From Spirochaetales bacterium (GTDB taxonomy: Bacteria > Spirochaetota > Leptospiria > Leptospirales > Leptonemataceae), in NCBI GenBank assembly GCA_015075425.1, contig JABTUL010000001.1, positions 1,798,001 to 1,862,000 on the forward strand: a DNA stretch of 64,000 nt, read 5' to 3'. This document shows positions 52,317 through 61,518 of this stretch, piece by piece. The notes under the pieces are model-generated. The model was given only the letters and a program-made list of their open reading frames with translations. It was not told the origin of the DNA and did no database searches. The position numbers and the translations under genes were made by a program. Every line of letters starts with the position of its first letter. The stretch's first letter is position 1.

Positions 52317-52781
52317 TTATACGCTTCGACTCAGCTCTAAAGTTTTCATTAACATTTGTTTCGTAGTGCTGGCCACCTGTAGATTGGCCTCATAAGACCG
52401 GGAAGCGGAGATCATATCCGTAATTTCCTCGACTACATTGACATTGGGCATTTCCACGTAGCCCTGTTTGGGACCGATTTTGATGGCATCGGGATGGGAC
52501 GGATCATAGACCAGTCGTAGCGGGCGCATATCCTTTTCAATGCGCATGACTTTAACGCCCATCCCCATTCCGGTATCAAGACCCCGGGGGTACACAGGAC
52601 TGCGCCAGACGCTGCGCAGATTGATGGGCGTCATAACAACCCGGTCACGCCGAAACGGACCATCGCCCTGAGCATTGCGGGTTGTGGTCGCATTGGCCAG
52701 ATTGTTGGAAATAACATCAAGCTTCAGTCTCTGGGCCGACAGGCCGGTGCCGGCAATGTTGAGTGCTGTAAACATACCCAT
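52317..52781 (-). CDS. flgC: Flagellar basal-body rod protein FlgC
   Basis: 154 residues. N-terminal NIAGTGLSAQRLKLDVISNNLANATTTRN and C-terminal YVEMPNVNVVEEITDMISASRSYEANLQV are the paired coiled-coil rod motifs of FlgC. Part of the proximal rod. It begins 23 nt after flgB. Confidence 0.96.
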   Translation of the reverse strand: MGMFTALNIAGTGLSAQRLKLDVISNNLANATTTRNAQGDGPFRRDRVVMTPINLRSVWRSPVYPRGLDTGMGMGVKVMRIEKDMRPLRLVYDPSHPDAIKIGPKQGYVEMPNVNVVEEITDMISASRSYEANLQVASTTKQMLMKTLELSRSV

Positions 52782-52804
52782 AGCTTAATTCTCTCCCTAA
52801 TAGA

Positions 52805-53245
52805 TTACATGCTCAGTCGAATCATGGAATTGAGCATTCTGTAGTTCGAGCCCAGCCGATCAATGTAAAGGTTGTAACTCATCTGATTACGGGATAGTTC
52901 CATCATCTCTTCTTCTATATCTACGTTGTTGCCATCATTGCGCATGGTGCTCACGGTATCGGTATGCACGGCGGGCCGGACACTGCGGTAATCTATAGAG
53001 CGGCGGCCAGGAATGTGCGCGGGGTGCGTGGTAGAGAGGGCCTCTTCTTCTTCTACTTTGCGCCTTGAATCCAGAGCCCGCTTCATCTGACTTTCAAAAC
53101 TCACGCTGGAACGCTTAAAATGAGGCACATCAACATTGGCTATGTTATTGGCGATCACCTTGCGGCGCAAACTGGCCACTTCCAGCCCTTTCTCCAGGAG
53201 AAACTGGGTTTTCATGAGCGGCCCGGTTGGTTCGAACATACTCAT
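52805..53245 (-). CDS. flgB: Flagellar basal-body rod protein FlgB
   Basis: About 146 residues from ATG 53245 (a second Met two codons in is possible); the frame is open to 53479 but that part has no FlgB similarity. ASLRRKVIANNIANVDVPHFKRSSVSFESQM and DIEEEMMELSRNQMSYNLYI are the FlgB hallmarks. Proximal rod protein and first gene of the flagellar string. The promoter should lie in the 170 bases up to the divergent small gene at 53418; none was recognised with confidence. Confidence 0.94.
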   Translation of the reverse strand: MSMFEPTGPLMKTQFLLEKGLEVASLRRKVIANNIANVDVPHFKRSSVSFESQMKRALDSRRKVEEEEALSTTHPAHIPGRRSIDYRSVRPAVHTDTVSTMRNDGNNVDIEEEMMELSRNQMSYNLYIDRLGSNYRMLNSMIRLSM

Positions 53246-53417
53246 TGTTCGGAAACTTCCTGGCAGGCTTGATCCTTTTATGTCTCCTCCGGTAGAAAAA
53301 ACAATGATCCAAAGGGGAAGCATCAGACGAAAAAAATCCGCTGGAGACATAAAAAAGTGCTGTACTTCCTTCCTGGTCGTACCGTAGAGATAGCAAAGTC
53401 CAGAGGCGGGAGTAACC

Positions 53418-53633
53418 GTGAAACTACATTCTTCAGAATTTCGTAAACAATTGCAACAATATATTGATTTTCGAGGCATCGATATTGTTCTTTACCTCAA
53501 GGACGGAACCGTTCTTGAGCTCGATAAAAACAGACAGATGGAAGGGGACGTGGTCATCAAAAACAGCAGAGAAGGCATTCAGGCCAGCGTACGTCTGGAT
53601 GAAATCACCCGCGCGGAATTCTACGCGGCCTGA
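53418..53633 (+). CDS. Small conserved-looking protein of unknown function
   Basis: 71 residues starting at GTG 53418 with GGGAG a few bases upstream. The sequence looks like a genuine small fold, with strand-turn patterns such as DIVLYLKDGTVLELD and GDVVIKNSREGIQASVRL. No signal peptide or known motif. It is divergent from flgB and convergent with the next gene, whose stop is adjacent. Possibly flagellum-linked, by position only. Confidence 0.5.
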   Translation: MKLHSSEFRKQLQQYIDFRGIDIVLYLKDGTVLELDKNRQMEGDVVIKNSREGIQASVRLDEITRAEFYAA

Positions 53634-54548
53634 TCAGGCAAGTACATCTCCAGCTTCCTGGTAACTGCGCAGGAGCTGGATTTCCTTTTCCGTTATGATC
53701 AGTTCGTTGCGCAGGCGCTCCAGAAAATAATCCTGCAAGCCGGGTCGCAGCTCCTTGCAGAGCGTCAGCGTGGCGGACACCACCGCGTTCGATCCTTTTT
53801 TGTCGTACAGATCCTGTAAAGCCTGGTTTTTTTGAACCAGGAAATTTTCCAGATCTTTGATATCCTTCTGGATATCAGCCGGCAAACAGGAACAAACCCC
53901 GGGACTTTGAAACAGATTTAAATTCGAGCGTACCGAGGGAATAAGGAGTTGGGCGGGTACAAGACTCAGAAGCTGCGGCCGCTTCTCAACAATCATTTCA
54001 ATAAGTAAAGCACGCAGTTCCCTGTCAGAAAACAAAAGAATACTCAGACAATTGAGTGGCTTTTTTTCTACCCAGGGACCCAGAATCAGCCGGGCCCTGT
54101 CCGGCCCAAGTGCGGTAAGATAGGAAAACTGGATCTTTTGCTGCCCGGCTGAACGACCCAGAAGACCAAGAAGCTCTTCAATCTGATCAGGCTCCGGCGT
54201 GGCCCGGGGATCATCAATGGAATCCAGAAATAAGGATAACAAAGCGAAATCCTCAGCAGCAGAGACATGGGCAATTTCCCGTATCATGTGCAGCCTCAAT
54301 TCTTCCTCAACTATATACAGTATAGAAGCATCATTCAACCTGGCCAGTAGCTCCTGGGCCCGGTCACGATCCAGGATGTTCAGTAAAAAGATCAGAATCG
54401 ATGAGTAAGACTTTACAAAATCTTCAATGTCTTCATGATCCAGGGAACAGAGCAAACGAACTGAATTCTTCAGGGTCAAAATGTCAAAACTTTGAAATAT
54501 AGAGCGCGCCGTTTCTTTACCGTCACTCATGAAATAGACCTTCCGCAA
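53634..54548 (-). CDS. Helical protein of unknown function next to a MerR-TPR gene
   Basis: 304 residues (Met at codon 7 is an alternative start). Almost entirely helical and Leu-rich with repeated charged helices, e.g. DFVKSYSSILIFLLNILDRD and LRALLIEMIVEKRPQLLSLV, giving an alpha-solenoid impression loosely like FliG or MgtE N-domains. No transmembrane segment. It overlaps the 3' end of the MerR-TPR gene, so the two are co-translated and may work together. Confidence 0.6.
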   Translation of the reverse strand: MRKVYFMSDGKETARSIFQSFDILTLKNSVRLLCSLDHEDIEDFVKSYSSILIFLLNILDRDRAQELLARLNDASILYIVEEELRLHMIREIAHVSAAEDFALLSLFLDSIDDPRATPEPDQIEELLGLLGRSAGQQKIQFSYLTALGPDRARLILGPWVEKKPLNCLSILLFSDRELRALLIEMIVEKRPQLLSLVPAQLLIPSVRSNLNLFQSPGVCSCLPADIQKDIKDLENFLVQKNQALQDLYDKKGSNAVVSATLTLCKELRPGLQDYFLERLRNELIITEKEIQLLRSYQEAGDVLA

Positions 54549-55326
54549 TGTTTAACTGGCTCTTCATTGTAGCAACCAGTTTTCCGGCCCGCTCGCTCCA
54601 GTCCGAATCAGGGTCCATCTTGCGATACATTTCCAGAAACATTATAGAACGGTCAAACATCCGTAAAGTGTAGTACAGCATGCCCAGATTGTAATAGGGC
54701 TCCGGGAAAGCAGGATCACTGGAGATACAGTCCATAAAACAGCGTATGGCCACAGCATGCTTGCCCGTGCGGAAATACAGATTTGCCAGGTTGTACAGAG
54801 CTTCTGTACAAATTCTATCCGTTTGCAGGGCACGCTCGTAACAGCTTTCGGCAAGGCCAAGATCCCCCCTTTCATAAGCCATATTGCCTTTCTCTATCCA
54901 CGCCGCCGTGTGCTCCGGGTCCCGTTCCAGAATCAATTCCAGAAGCCGGGCCTGCTCCTGTGGATCGGTTATGCTATCTCGAAAGGCCGCCTCCAGATCC
55001 TCTCTGGCAGAAAGCGTGTAGAGGCTGCCCGTCTGAGATCCAACAGGCAAAACGAATTGCCGACTGCCCGCTTCCAGGTAGCCTTCCGGCGAATGCTCCA
55101 CAATAAGGCCCTGCTGAATCCCAAAGCGACTGACCCAGTCCGTCCCCGCAAGGAGGGAGCGGATCTTTTGTAAAGAGTGCCCGGCCTCGCGGGCACGGAC
55201 AATGAACTGCAGTTTTTTTAAGTCAAGAAAGGAGAAGTCGCCCTCTGGCAACAGGGCTGTTCTCCGCCAGTAAGCCAGGTAATGATAGGGAACTCCGAGT
55301 CTCTGGGCCGCCTGTCGGGCATTCAT
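54523..55326 (-). CDS. MerR-like HTH/TPR protein, paralogue 2
   Basis: 267 residues. Residues 1-60 look like a MerR-type HTH ([26 protein letters not shown] and [22 protein letters not shown]); a middle region follows and residues about 125-250 carry three TPRs ([56 protein letters not shown]). Same layout as the gene at 32821-33594. It is divergent from dnaE, with about 100 nt between starts, and overlaps the unknown helical gene downstream. Confidence 0.7.
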   Translation of the reverse strand: MNARQAAQRLGVPYHYLAYWRRTALLPEGDFSFLDLKKLQFIVRAREAGHSLQKIRSLLAGTDWVSRFGIQQGLIVEHSPEGYLEAGSRQFVLPVGSQTGSLYTLSAREDLEAAFRDSITDPQEQARLLELILERDPEHTAAWIEKGNMAYERGDLGLAESCYERALQTDRICTEALYNLANLYFRTGKHAVAIRCFMDCISSDPAFPEPYYNLGMLYYTLRMFDRSIMFLEMYRKMDPDSDWSERAGKLVATMKSQLNIAEGLFHE

Positions 55327-55430
55327 GGCTTTTCAGAGGCCCGGCACCGGCTTCGCCGGCCAGCAAAAAAATCCCGTCCGGTAAGCGCTGCAAGACTTGC
55401 CCCAACCGGCAGGGGGCAGAATTATGTCTC

Positions 55431-58400
55431 GTGCCCCCTGCTCCCTTCACGCATTTGCATCTGCACACGTCCTTCAGCCTCCTGGATGGAGCGATCCGGA
55501 TCAAGGATCTGATGGCCCACTGTAAAAGTACGGGGATGGGAGCTGTGGCCATGACCGACCACGGCAACATGTACGGGACCATCCAGTTCTATAAAGAGGC
55601 CCAGAAAGCGGGGATCAAACCCATCATCGGCTGCGAGTTCTACGTAGCTCCAGGTTCTCGCTTTGAAACCCGCCAGGACGAGTCCGTGGCCGACGGCAAC
55701 AACTTCCATCTCATTCTTCTGGCCCGTAACGAAATCGGCTACCGCAACATGATCAAGCTGACCAGCCTTTCCTACACGGAAGGCTTTTACCGCAAACCCC
55801 GGATCGACTACGACCTGCTGGCGAAACATTCAGAGGGTATTGTGGGACTGTCGGCCTGTCTGGCCGGTGAAGTGCAGCGGAAGATCGTCCTCGGTAAAGA
55901 AGAAGAGGCGCTGCGCCTTGCCGGCAAACTACAGGAAATTCTGGGCCCGGAACACTTTTACCTGGAAATTCAAGATCACGGACTGCCGGAGGATCAACTC
56001 GTCGCCCGGGGCAATCTAGAGATCCATAAGCGCACCGGCATTCCGCTCGTTCTGACCAATGATGCTCATTTTTTACGCCGCGAGGATCAAATGGCTCAGG
56101 AGGTACTGCTGCGGATCAATCAGAAGAAAAATATTACTGAACCACTGTTCTTCAGTTTCAATGATGAATTCTACGTGAAAAGCCCGGCGGAGATGGCGCT
56201 CCTCTTTCCCGAACTACCCGAGGCTTTTGCGAATACCCGGCACATCGCAGACATGGTGGATCTTTCTTTTCAGTTTGGCAATCCTCTATTACCTCGCTTT
56301 GACGTTCCCCCTGGAGAAACGCGCGATTCGTATCTGCTCAAACTGGCTCGCCAGGGCCTGGAACGCCGCTATCCCCGGATCACTCCGGAAATTGAGCAAC
56401 GCTTCGAGTTCGAATATCAAACGATTACCAAAATGGACTTCGCGGGCTACTTCCTGATCGTCCAGGACTTCATCCGTTATGCACGGGAATGCGGAATTCC
56501 CGTTGGACCGGGCAGAGGCTCGGCTGCGGGGAGCATCATTTCCTATGCCCTCGGGATCACGGATATAGACCCCCTGCGCTACGACTTACTTTTTGAACGA
56601 TTCCTCAACCCTGATCGCAATGAAATGCCGGACATTGACATCGATTTTTGCACGGAAAGGCGCGAGGAAGTGATCAATTATGTACGGGCCCGCTATGGGG
56701 AAGACCATGTCGGGCAAATTGTAACTCATGGAACCATGGGGGCGCGGGCCTGTATTAAAGATGTGGCGCGCGTTCTCAACATTCCCTTCGATGAGGCAAA
56801 CAGGATATCCGGTTTGATCCCTGGTGAACTCAATATCAAACTCGACCGCGCTCTGGAAAGCTCCAGAGATTTGCGAAAGTATGCAGAAAAAGGCGATCTG
56901 GAACGCAAACTCTTTGCCATTTCCCTGGCGCTCGAAGGCAATGCCCGCCACAGCGGAGTGCACGCTGCCGGCGTGGTCATTGCGCCGGAACCCTTAGCGG
57001 AAATCGTGCCCATGGCCACCGTTGCTCCACCGGCTGGATCCAAAAACCGCGAGCGCATCCCCGTAACCCAGTACGACAAAGGGGATCTGGAAACTGTTGG
57101 CCTTGTGAAGATGGATTTTCTGGGACTGCGTAACCTGACCATCATCCAGAATACTTTAGATCGCTTAAAAAAAGAGAACATTGTTCTGGATATGAGTAAC
57201 ATCCCGCTGGATGATGAACCTACATATAAGATGCTTCAGAAGGGAGATGTGGCCGGCGTATTTCAACTGGAATCTTCCGGAATGCGCGAATTTGTGCTGA
57301 AGACACGCCCTACCTGTTTTGAAGATATCATCGCCCTTATTGCTTTGTTCCGTCCAGGACCGCTGGATAGCGGTATGGCCAATAGCTTCATCGATCGGAA
57401 AAATGGGAAGGAACGAGTTCGCTATCCACATCCGGATCTGGAAGGCATTCTGAAAGATACCTACGGCGTTTTCGTTTACCAGGAACAGGTGATGCTGATC
57501 TCGCGCATTATCGGGGGATTCACCCCTGGTGAATCCGATGCCCTGCGCAAAGCCATGGGCAAGAAAGATGAGCAAAAAATGGAAGCCATGCGGATCAAGT
57601 TCGTGGAGGGAGCCCGCGGTCGCGGCTATGAAGCCAAATTTGCAGCCGAGCTGTACGCGCAAATGGCAGAGTTTGCCAAGTATGCATTCAATAAGTCCCA
57701 TTCCGCTGCCTATGCCATGATTGTCTATCAGACAGCGTTTCTCAAAGCCAATCATCCAACAGCCTATATGTGCGCGGTGCTCGACAGCGTGATGGACCAC
57801 ACAGAAAGTCTGGTTCCTTACATTCAGGCCTGTGCGCGCATGGGAATTTCCATTCTGGGGCCGGATATCAACGAATCCGAATCCTCATTTGCCAGCCCCG
57901 ACGGGGGCCGCATCCGTTTTGGTCTGGCAGGAATCAAGAATGTGGGCCAGGCGGCCGTCGAATCCATTCTGGCCGTCCGCAAGAAAGAAGGTGCGTTTTC
58001 GAGTTTCTCCCGGTTTCTGGAAAGAATTGATTTGAAGCTGTGCAACAAGCGCATGCTGGAATCCCTCATAGTATCGGGCGCCTTTGACTCGCTCGGCTAC
58101 ACCCGCCGTGCTCTTTGCGAAGGGCTGGAGCAGGCTTTGAAGAATGCTCAATCGCTCCAGAATGATCGTCAGGCCGGACAGAGTCTTTTGTTTGCTGCGG
58201 CCCAGATGGAACCACTGCCAGAATTCATTCCCAGAGGTCCGGACGTCCTCGAATACGAAGAATCGGCCCGGCTGCTCGCAGAAAAAGAAGTCCTGGGATT
58301 TTACCTTTCCGGACATCCCATCGCCCGCTACGCCCGTATCCTGCGCAGCATCAAATCGCGAAGTATCCAGGAACTTTTAGAAAGCCGATCCAGCGGGGAA

Positions 58401-58919
58401 GTAGAACTGGCCGGCGTGATCCGCGAACTCCAGATCAGAGTAACCCGCCAGAAGAAAGAAATGGCGCGGGTCAGCATTGAGGACATGACCGGAAACATTC
58501 AGGCCCTTGTTTTTCCGGACGCCCTGAGCAAACTCAAGGAACGGCTGATCAAGGATACGCCCCTTTTCATCAAAGGCCAGCTGGAACGCGATGAAGAAAC
58601 CGGTACGACTGAACTCATCATGAAAGACGTGGCCCTGCTGACGGAAGAAAAACTTGAAGAAAAGCTGGAGCGCGCATTGCATCTGCGTCTGGATTTAAAT
58701 TTGATGCAACCCACCACCTTACAAAAACTGCACACGATACTGCGCTGCCACAGCGGCCCCCTCCATGTATTCTTTCATCTGGAAGACGACCGCGTGATAC
58801 GCGCTCATGACAGTTTCAACGTAGCCCTGAGCCAGGATATGATCGGCCAGCTGCGCAGCGTTGATACAGTAAAAGGCCTTTACCTTTCCGTTGGCAAGAA
58901 GATCCGCTCCCTGTCCTGA
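55431..58919 (+). CDS. dnaE: DNA polymerase III alpha subunit
   Basis: 1,162 residues, start GTG 55431. The N-terminal PHP domain ([20 protein letters not shown]) is followed by the polymerase palm with the metal Asp motif [18 protein letters not shown] near residue 400, [20 protein letters not shown], the fingers, an HhH region, and a C-terminal OB domain ([19 protein letters not shown]). It is the replicative polymerase. Length and motifs are those of the standard DnaE1 type. No proofreading domain is fused. Confidence 0.97.
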   Translation: MPPAPFTHLHLHTSFSLLDGAIRIKDLMAHCKSTGMGAVAMTDHGNMYGTIQFYKEAQKAGIKPIIGCEFYVAPGSRFETRQDESVADGNNFHLILLARNEIGYRNMIKLTSLSYTEGFYRKPRIDYDLLAKHSEGIVGLSACLAGEVQRKIVLGKEEEALRLAGKLQEILGPEHFYLEIQDHGLPEDQLVARGNLEIHKRTGIPLVLTNDAHFLRREDQMAQEVLLRINQKKNITEPLFFSFNDEFYVKSPAEMALLFPELPEAFANTRHIADMVDLSFQFGNPLLPRFDVPPGETRDSYLLKLARQGLERRYPRITPEIEQRFEFEYQTITKMDFAGYFLIVQDFIRYARECGIPVGPGRGSAAGSIISYALGITDIDPLRYDLLFERFLNPDRNEMPDIDIDFCTERREEVINYVRARYGEDHVGQIVTHGTMGARACIKDVARVLNIPFDEANRISGLIPGELNIKLDRALESSRDLRKYAEKGDLERKLFAISLALEGNARHSGVHAAGVVIAPEPLAEIVPMATVAPPAGSKNRERIPVTQYDKGDLETVGLVKMDFLGLRNLTIIQNTLDRLKKENIVLDMSNIPLDDEPTYKMLQKGDVAGVFQLESSGMREFVLKTRPTCFEDIIALIALFRPGPLDSGMANSFIDRKNGKERVRYPHPDLEGILKDTYGVFVYQEQVMLISRIIGGFTPGESDALRKAMGKKDEQKMEAMRIKFVEGARGRGYEAKFAAELYAQMAEFAKYAFNKSHSAAYAMIVYQTAFLKANHPTAYMCAVLDSVMDHTESLVPYIQACARMGISILGPDINESESSFASPDGGRIRFGLAGIKNVGQAAVESILAVRKKEGAFSSFSRFLERIDLKLCNKRMLESLIVSGAFDSLGYTRRALCEGLEQALKNAQSLQNDRQAGQSLLFAAAQMEPLPEFIPRGPDVLEYEESARLLAEKEVLGFYLSGHPIARYARILRSIKSRSIQELLESRSSGEVELAGVIRELQIRVTRQKKEMARVSIEDMTGNIQALVFPDALSKLKERLIKDTPLFIKGQLERDEETGTTELIMKDVALLTEEKLEEKLERALHLRLDLNLMQPTTLQKLHTILRCHSGPLHVFFHLEDDRVIRAHDSFNVALSQDMIGQLRSVDTVKGLYLSVGKKIRSLS

Positions 58920-58922
58920 AAT

Positions 58923-59561
58923 CTATACGATTTCTATAGACACGGATCGCGATGGCTGATACTTGAGCTCAAAGGATAAATCATATTGCCCCCGCGAAAG
59001 GCGGCTGAACGTTGCCTGCCCCTGCTCCAGAGATTCTGATTGCAGCAAGCGATTCTCCTGACGAAGAGTTACTTTACCGGCCGGTGTTTTCTGGCTGGCC
59101 AGTATGAGATCCACTTCTGCTGAACCATGACGAATAATCTCATAGGTGAAGTCGTAGAGGTCTTCCAGAACGATTCGATTGCTCATCTCCAGATTCTGGC
59201 CGGAACGCACCGCCGCTGCGGTTCGGGCCCTGCATTCAAAACCGGCCATAAGCCCTTCCATGAGCCTCAGGCTTTCTTCACGGATGGCCACAACAAAGGA
59301 AGCTTTCCTTGCCGGCTCTACATGCTGCCGCTCCAGATAATGCTTTAAGTAGGAAGGCACGGGAAAGGTAGTGCGATTGAAGCGGGCCTTGAGGACATCC
59401 TGCACGGCCGTGAGATCGGCAGCAGAAAGCTGACTTGCATCCACGTTCTTCCCATCCACGATGTTATCGATCAAAAGAGCCAGATCTTCAGGGTCTTTGA
59501 CCGTATCACTCAAGCCCTGACGATACATTAAAGCGGCAATCAATGCGTCCAGATTCTGCAT
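58923..59561 (-). CDS. Unknown protein following a sigma-factor gene
   Basis: 212 residues with no signal peptide or transmembrane helix. The N-terminus is helical (LDALIAALMYRQGL), the middle contains RKASFVVAIREESLRLMEGLMAGFECR, and the C-terminus has strands ending in a run of alternating hydrophobics (YDLSFELKYQPSRSVSIEIV). It lies downstream of the unusual sigma-factor gene with 87 nt and a hairpin between. An anti-sigma or regulatory partner is possible but not supported by motif. Confidence 0.55.
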   Translation of the reverse strand: MQNLDALIAALMYRQGLSDTVKDPEDLALLIDNIVDGKNVDASQLSAADLTAVQDVLKARFNRTTFPVPSYLKHYLERQHVEPARKASFVVAIREESLRLMEGLMAGFECRARTAAAVRSGQNLEMSNRIVLEDLYDFTYEIIRHGSAEVDLILASQKTPAGKVTLRQENRLLQSESLEQGQATFSRLSRGQYDLSFELKYQPSRSVSIEIV

Positions 59562-59600
59562 GGTTTTCTCCCGTTATAACAAAGATGACGAAAATTTCCC

Positions 59601-59622
59601 GCCCGGGTGGATACATCCGGGC
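59601..59622. terminator. Nine-base-pair hairpin between the sigma gene and the downstream gene
   Basis: GCCCGGGTG and CATCCGGGC pair (one G-T) around a GATA loop. A T-rich stretch begins only about seven bases beyond it on the plus strand, and on the minus strand no T run follows. It may be an attenuator or RNA-stability element rather than a standard terminator. Confidence 0.35.
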
Positions 59623-59648
59623 AGAAAAATTCCTTTTTTTGCATTTTT

Positions 59649-60596
59649 TCAGGCACTTGCCTCCATCAGGTGGCTTGATAACTGCTCGGAAACTTTCATC
59701 ATGATGACGGATATGCTGCCTTCCGGGATACCCAGCAAACCGGTGATAAAGCGGTAAGGGGCACGAACCACAAAAAGCCCCTTATCCCGCCGCTCCAGAA
59801 GCCTGTCGCGTTGCTTGCGTTTCTTCTCCATGGCCTGATCCAATAGTTCCAGTTCATACGACAACGTGGGATTGCTCTGATTCTGGAGCAACTTATCACG
59901 CCGGGAACGCAGTTCAATGAGATTCATGTAGAGGGCAGTGATTTTGTCTTCTTCGGCAATATTGGCCATCTCCCGGCCGGATAATTCATCGCGCTCTTTA
60001 GCAATACAGGTCATGATTTCTGCGGCGCGCAAGCCGGAACGCTCCGCCAGGTAGGCAAGCTCATCGGCTTCCAGATGCAGATAGTATACATATGTTAGCT
60101 TAAAAACAACGCGCTGCTCCACGGGAATACGGGACAGATTTTGTGCGAATTGATCGATCCAGTCCTGAATCCCTTCGCGTTCAGAGCGCGGGTCCGGAGT
60201 ATTTTCTATGCCACTGAGTTCACGGCCGTCTTCATCGCGGAAGGTAGATGGAACGATCTGGATGTCGCGGACAGTCCGCATCCAGTCGATAACCAGATTG
60301 CGCAGCACAGTGTAAAACCATGTCCGGAAGCTTGATTTTCCCCGAAATGTCCGGAAGCGCTGACCGTCTTTGAGCCGCTCGTAAGCATAAATAAAGTAGT
60401 CCGAGGCCTGATCCCCGTCCAGGTGAAAGACCCGAATGGGAAAGTTGTAAATATCCTGAGCAAACAACTCGAAAAATTCACTCAAGGCCGGGGCTTCACC
60501 GCTTCCACAACGCTTCACGAGCTCTAAAACTTGCTTGCTATTAAAGCGTGCTTGTTCCTGTGTATCAGTGGAATCGTTGTTTAATTCCTCGGGCAC
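59649..60596 (-). CDS. ECF-like sigma-70 family factor with interrupted region 4
   Basis: 315 residues. Region 2 is clear at about 38-108 (ALSEFFELFAQDIYNF, DYFIYAYERLKD, FRGKSSFRTWFYTVLRNLVIDWMR). Region 4 begins near 152 (NLSRIPVEQRVVFKLTYVYYLHL) and its final helix appears only at 282-310 (FITGLLGIPEGSISVIMMKVSEQL), after about 90 residues of charged helix (about 190-280). Standard ECF sigmas are about 170-200 residues. It should direct RNA polymerase to specific promoters; signal unknown. It is divergent from the M23 peptidase gene by about 20 nt. Confidence 0.75.
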   Translation of the reverse strand: MPEELNNDSTDTQEQARFNSKQVLELVKRCGSGEAPALSEFFELFAQDIYNFPIRVFHLDGDQASDYFIYAYERLKDGQRFRTFRGKSSFRTWFYTVLRNLVIDWMRTVRDIQIVPSTFRDEDGRELSGIENTPDPRSEREGIQDWIDQFAQNLSRIPVEQRVVFKLTYVYYLHLEADELAYLAERSGLRAAEIMTCIAKERDELSGREMANIAEEDKITALYMNLIELRSRRDKLLQNQSNPTLSYELELLDQAMEKKRKQRDRLLERRDKGLFVVRAPYRFITGLLGIPEGSISVIMMKVSEQLSSHLMEASA

Positions 60597-60617
60597 CGGG
60601 TACTATCACCTTTTATT

Positions 60618-61499
60618 ATGAAGCAAAATTGCGGATTTCCCTGTAAAGTCATTTTCCTCTGTTTACCGCTGCTTGTCCTCAGGGCTGATTCCTTCCGCTG
60701 GCCAATGGGACTGGACCGGGGGAAAGTCCGTGGTCTGACCTCCACTTTTGGAGAGGAGCGCTCGGACCATTTTCATAACGGGCTCGACCTTGCCGGGCAG
60801 GGAAAGAGCATTGAGGCCGTGGCTTCCGGCCAGGTTCTTTTCAGTCGCATGGCAGAGGATCACCCTTTCAGACCGATTGAGGGGCCGGGCAACCAGCTCC
60901 TTCTGCGGCACGCCGGACTTATCAGCGGCTACTACCATCTTAAAGAAATAGCGCGGCGGGCCGGACCGGTCCAGGCCGGAGAAAGAGTAGCGGTGAGCGG
61001 CAACAGTGGCTATTCAGGAGGGGCTCATCTTCATTTCTTTTTGCTGGAGAAAGGGACGTTTTTGAATCCTCTCAAGTACCTGCCGGCAGCAGAAGACCCC
61101 TCGCCTCCAGGCACAGCCCGCTTGCATATCATTACCTCCGCCTCACGAACAACCATCCAGTCAGGGAAACTGGCGCGCATTCGCCTGACCCGGAGGTTTC
61201 CTGTCGTTCTCGAAATTCACGATGCTGGCCTGGAACAGAGCAGGCGTGGTGTTTATTCCTTGAGCTGGAAACTCAATCAGGACCCGGAGCAATCCTTACG
61301 ATTTGATCAGATCAGCTTCTCGGATGGAGCCTGGCGCCTGGAAGGGAAGGATTTCCACCAGGTGTTTCTTGGCGGCCACTATTTGCTCGGTGAGCTGCCT
61401 TTTCAAGCGGGGGAAAATCGTGTTGAAATCAAGGCCGCTGACTTTAGCGGAAATGTCAGCCAGGCTACGTTTTTACTGGACGTACAGAAAGAATTCTAA
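60618..61499 (+). CDS. M23-family (LytM) peptidase
   Basis: 293 residues with an N-terminal hydrophobic leader (about 8-25). The LytM site is complete: HFHNGLDLAG (first zinc His and Asp), GYYHLKEIA and GGAHLHFFLLEKG. The C-terminal 150 residues are a separate beta-rich domain. Periplasmic endopeptidase or LytM-type activator acting on peptidoglycan. The sigma gene is divergent just upstream, so a shared promoter region of about 20 bases is likely, with elements reaching into the coding sequences. Confidence 0.88.
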   Translation: MKQNCGFPCKVIFLCLPLLVLRADSFRWPMGLDRGKVRGLTSTFGEERSDHFHNGLDLAGQGKSIEAVASGQVLFSRMAEDHPFRPIEGPGNQLLLRHAGLISGYYHLKEIARRAGPVQAGERVAVSGNSGYSGGAHLHFFLLEKGTFLNPLKYLPAAEDPSPPGTARLHIITSASRTTIQSGKLARIRLTRRFPVVLEIHDAGLEQSRRGVYSLSWKLNQDPEQSLRFDQISFSDGAWRLEGKDFHQVFLGGHYLLGELPFQAGENRVEIKAADFSGNVSQATFLLDVQKEF

Positions 61500-61518
61500 T
61501 TTTAAATCGGCCCGCAGC

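Noticed and set aside
53246-53479. N-terminal extension of FlgB
   Set aside because: The conserved rod-protein N-terminus starts at about 53245, and the extension would run across the divergent small gene and promoter region.
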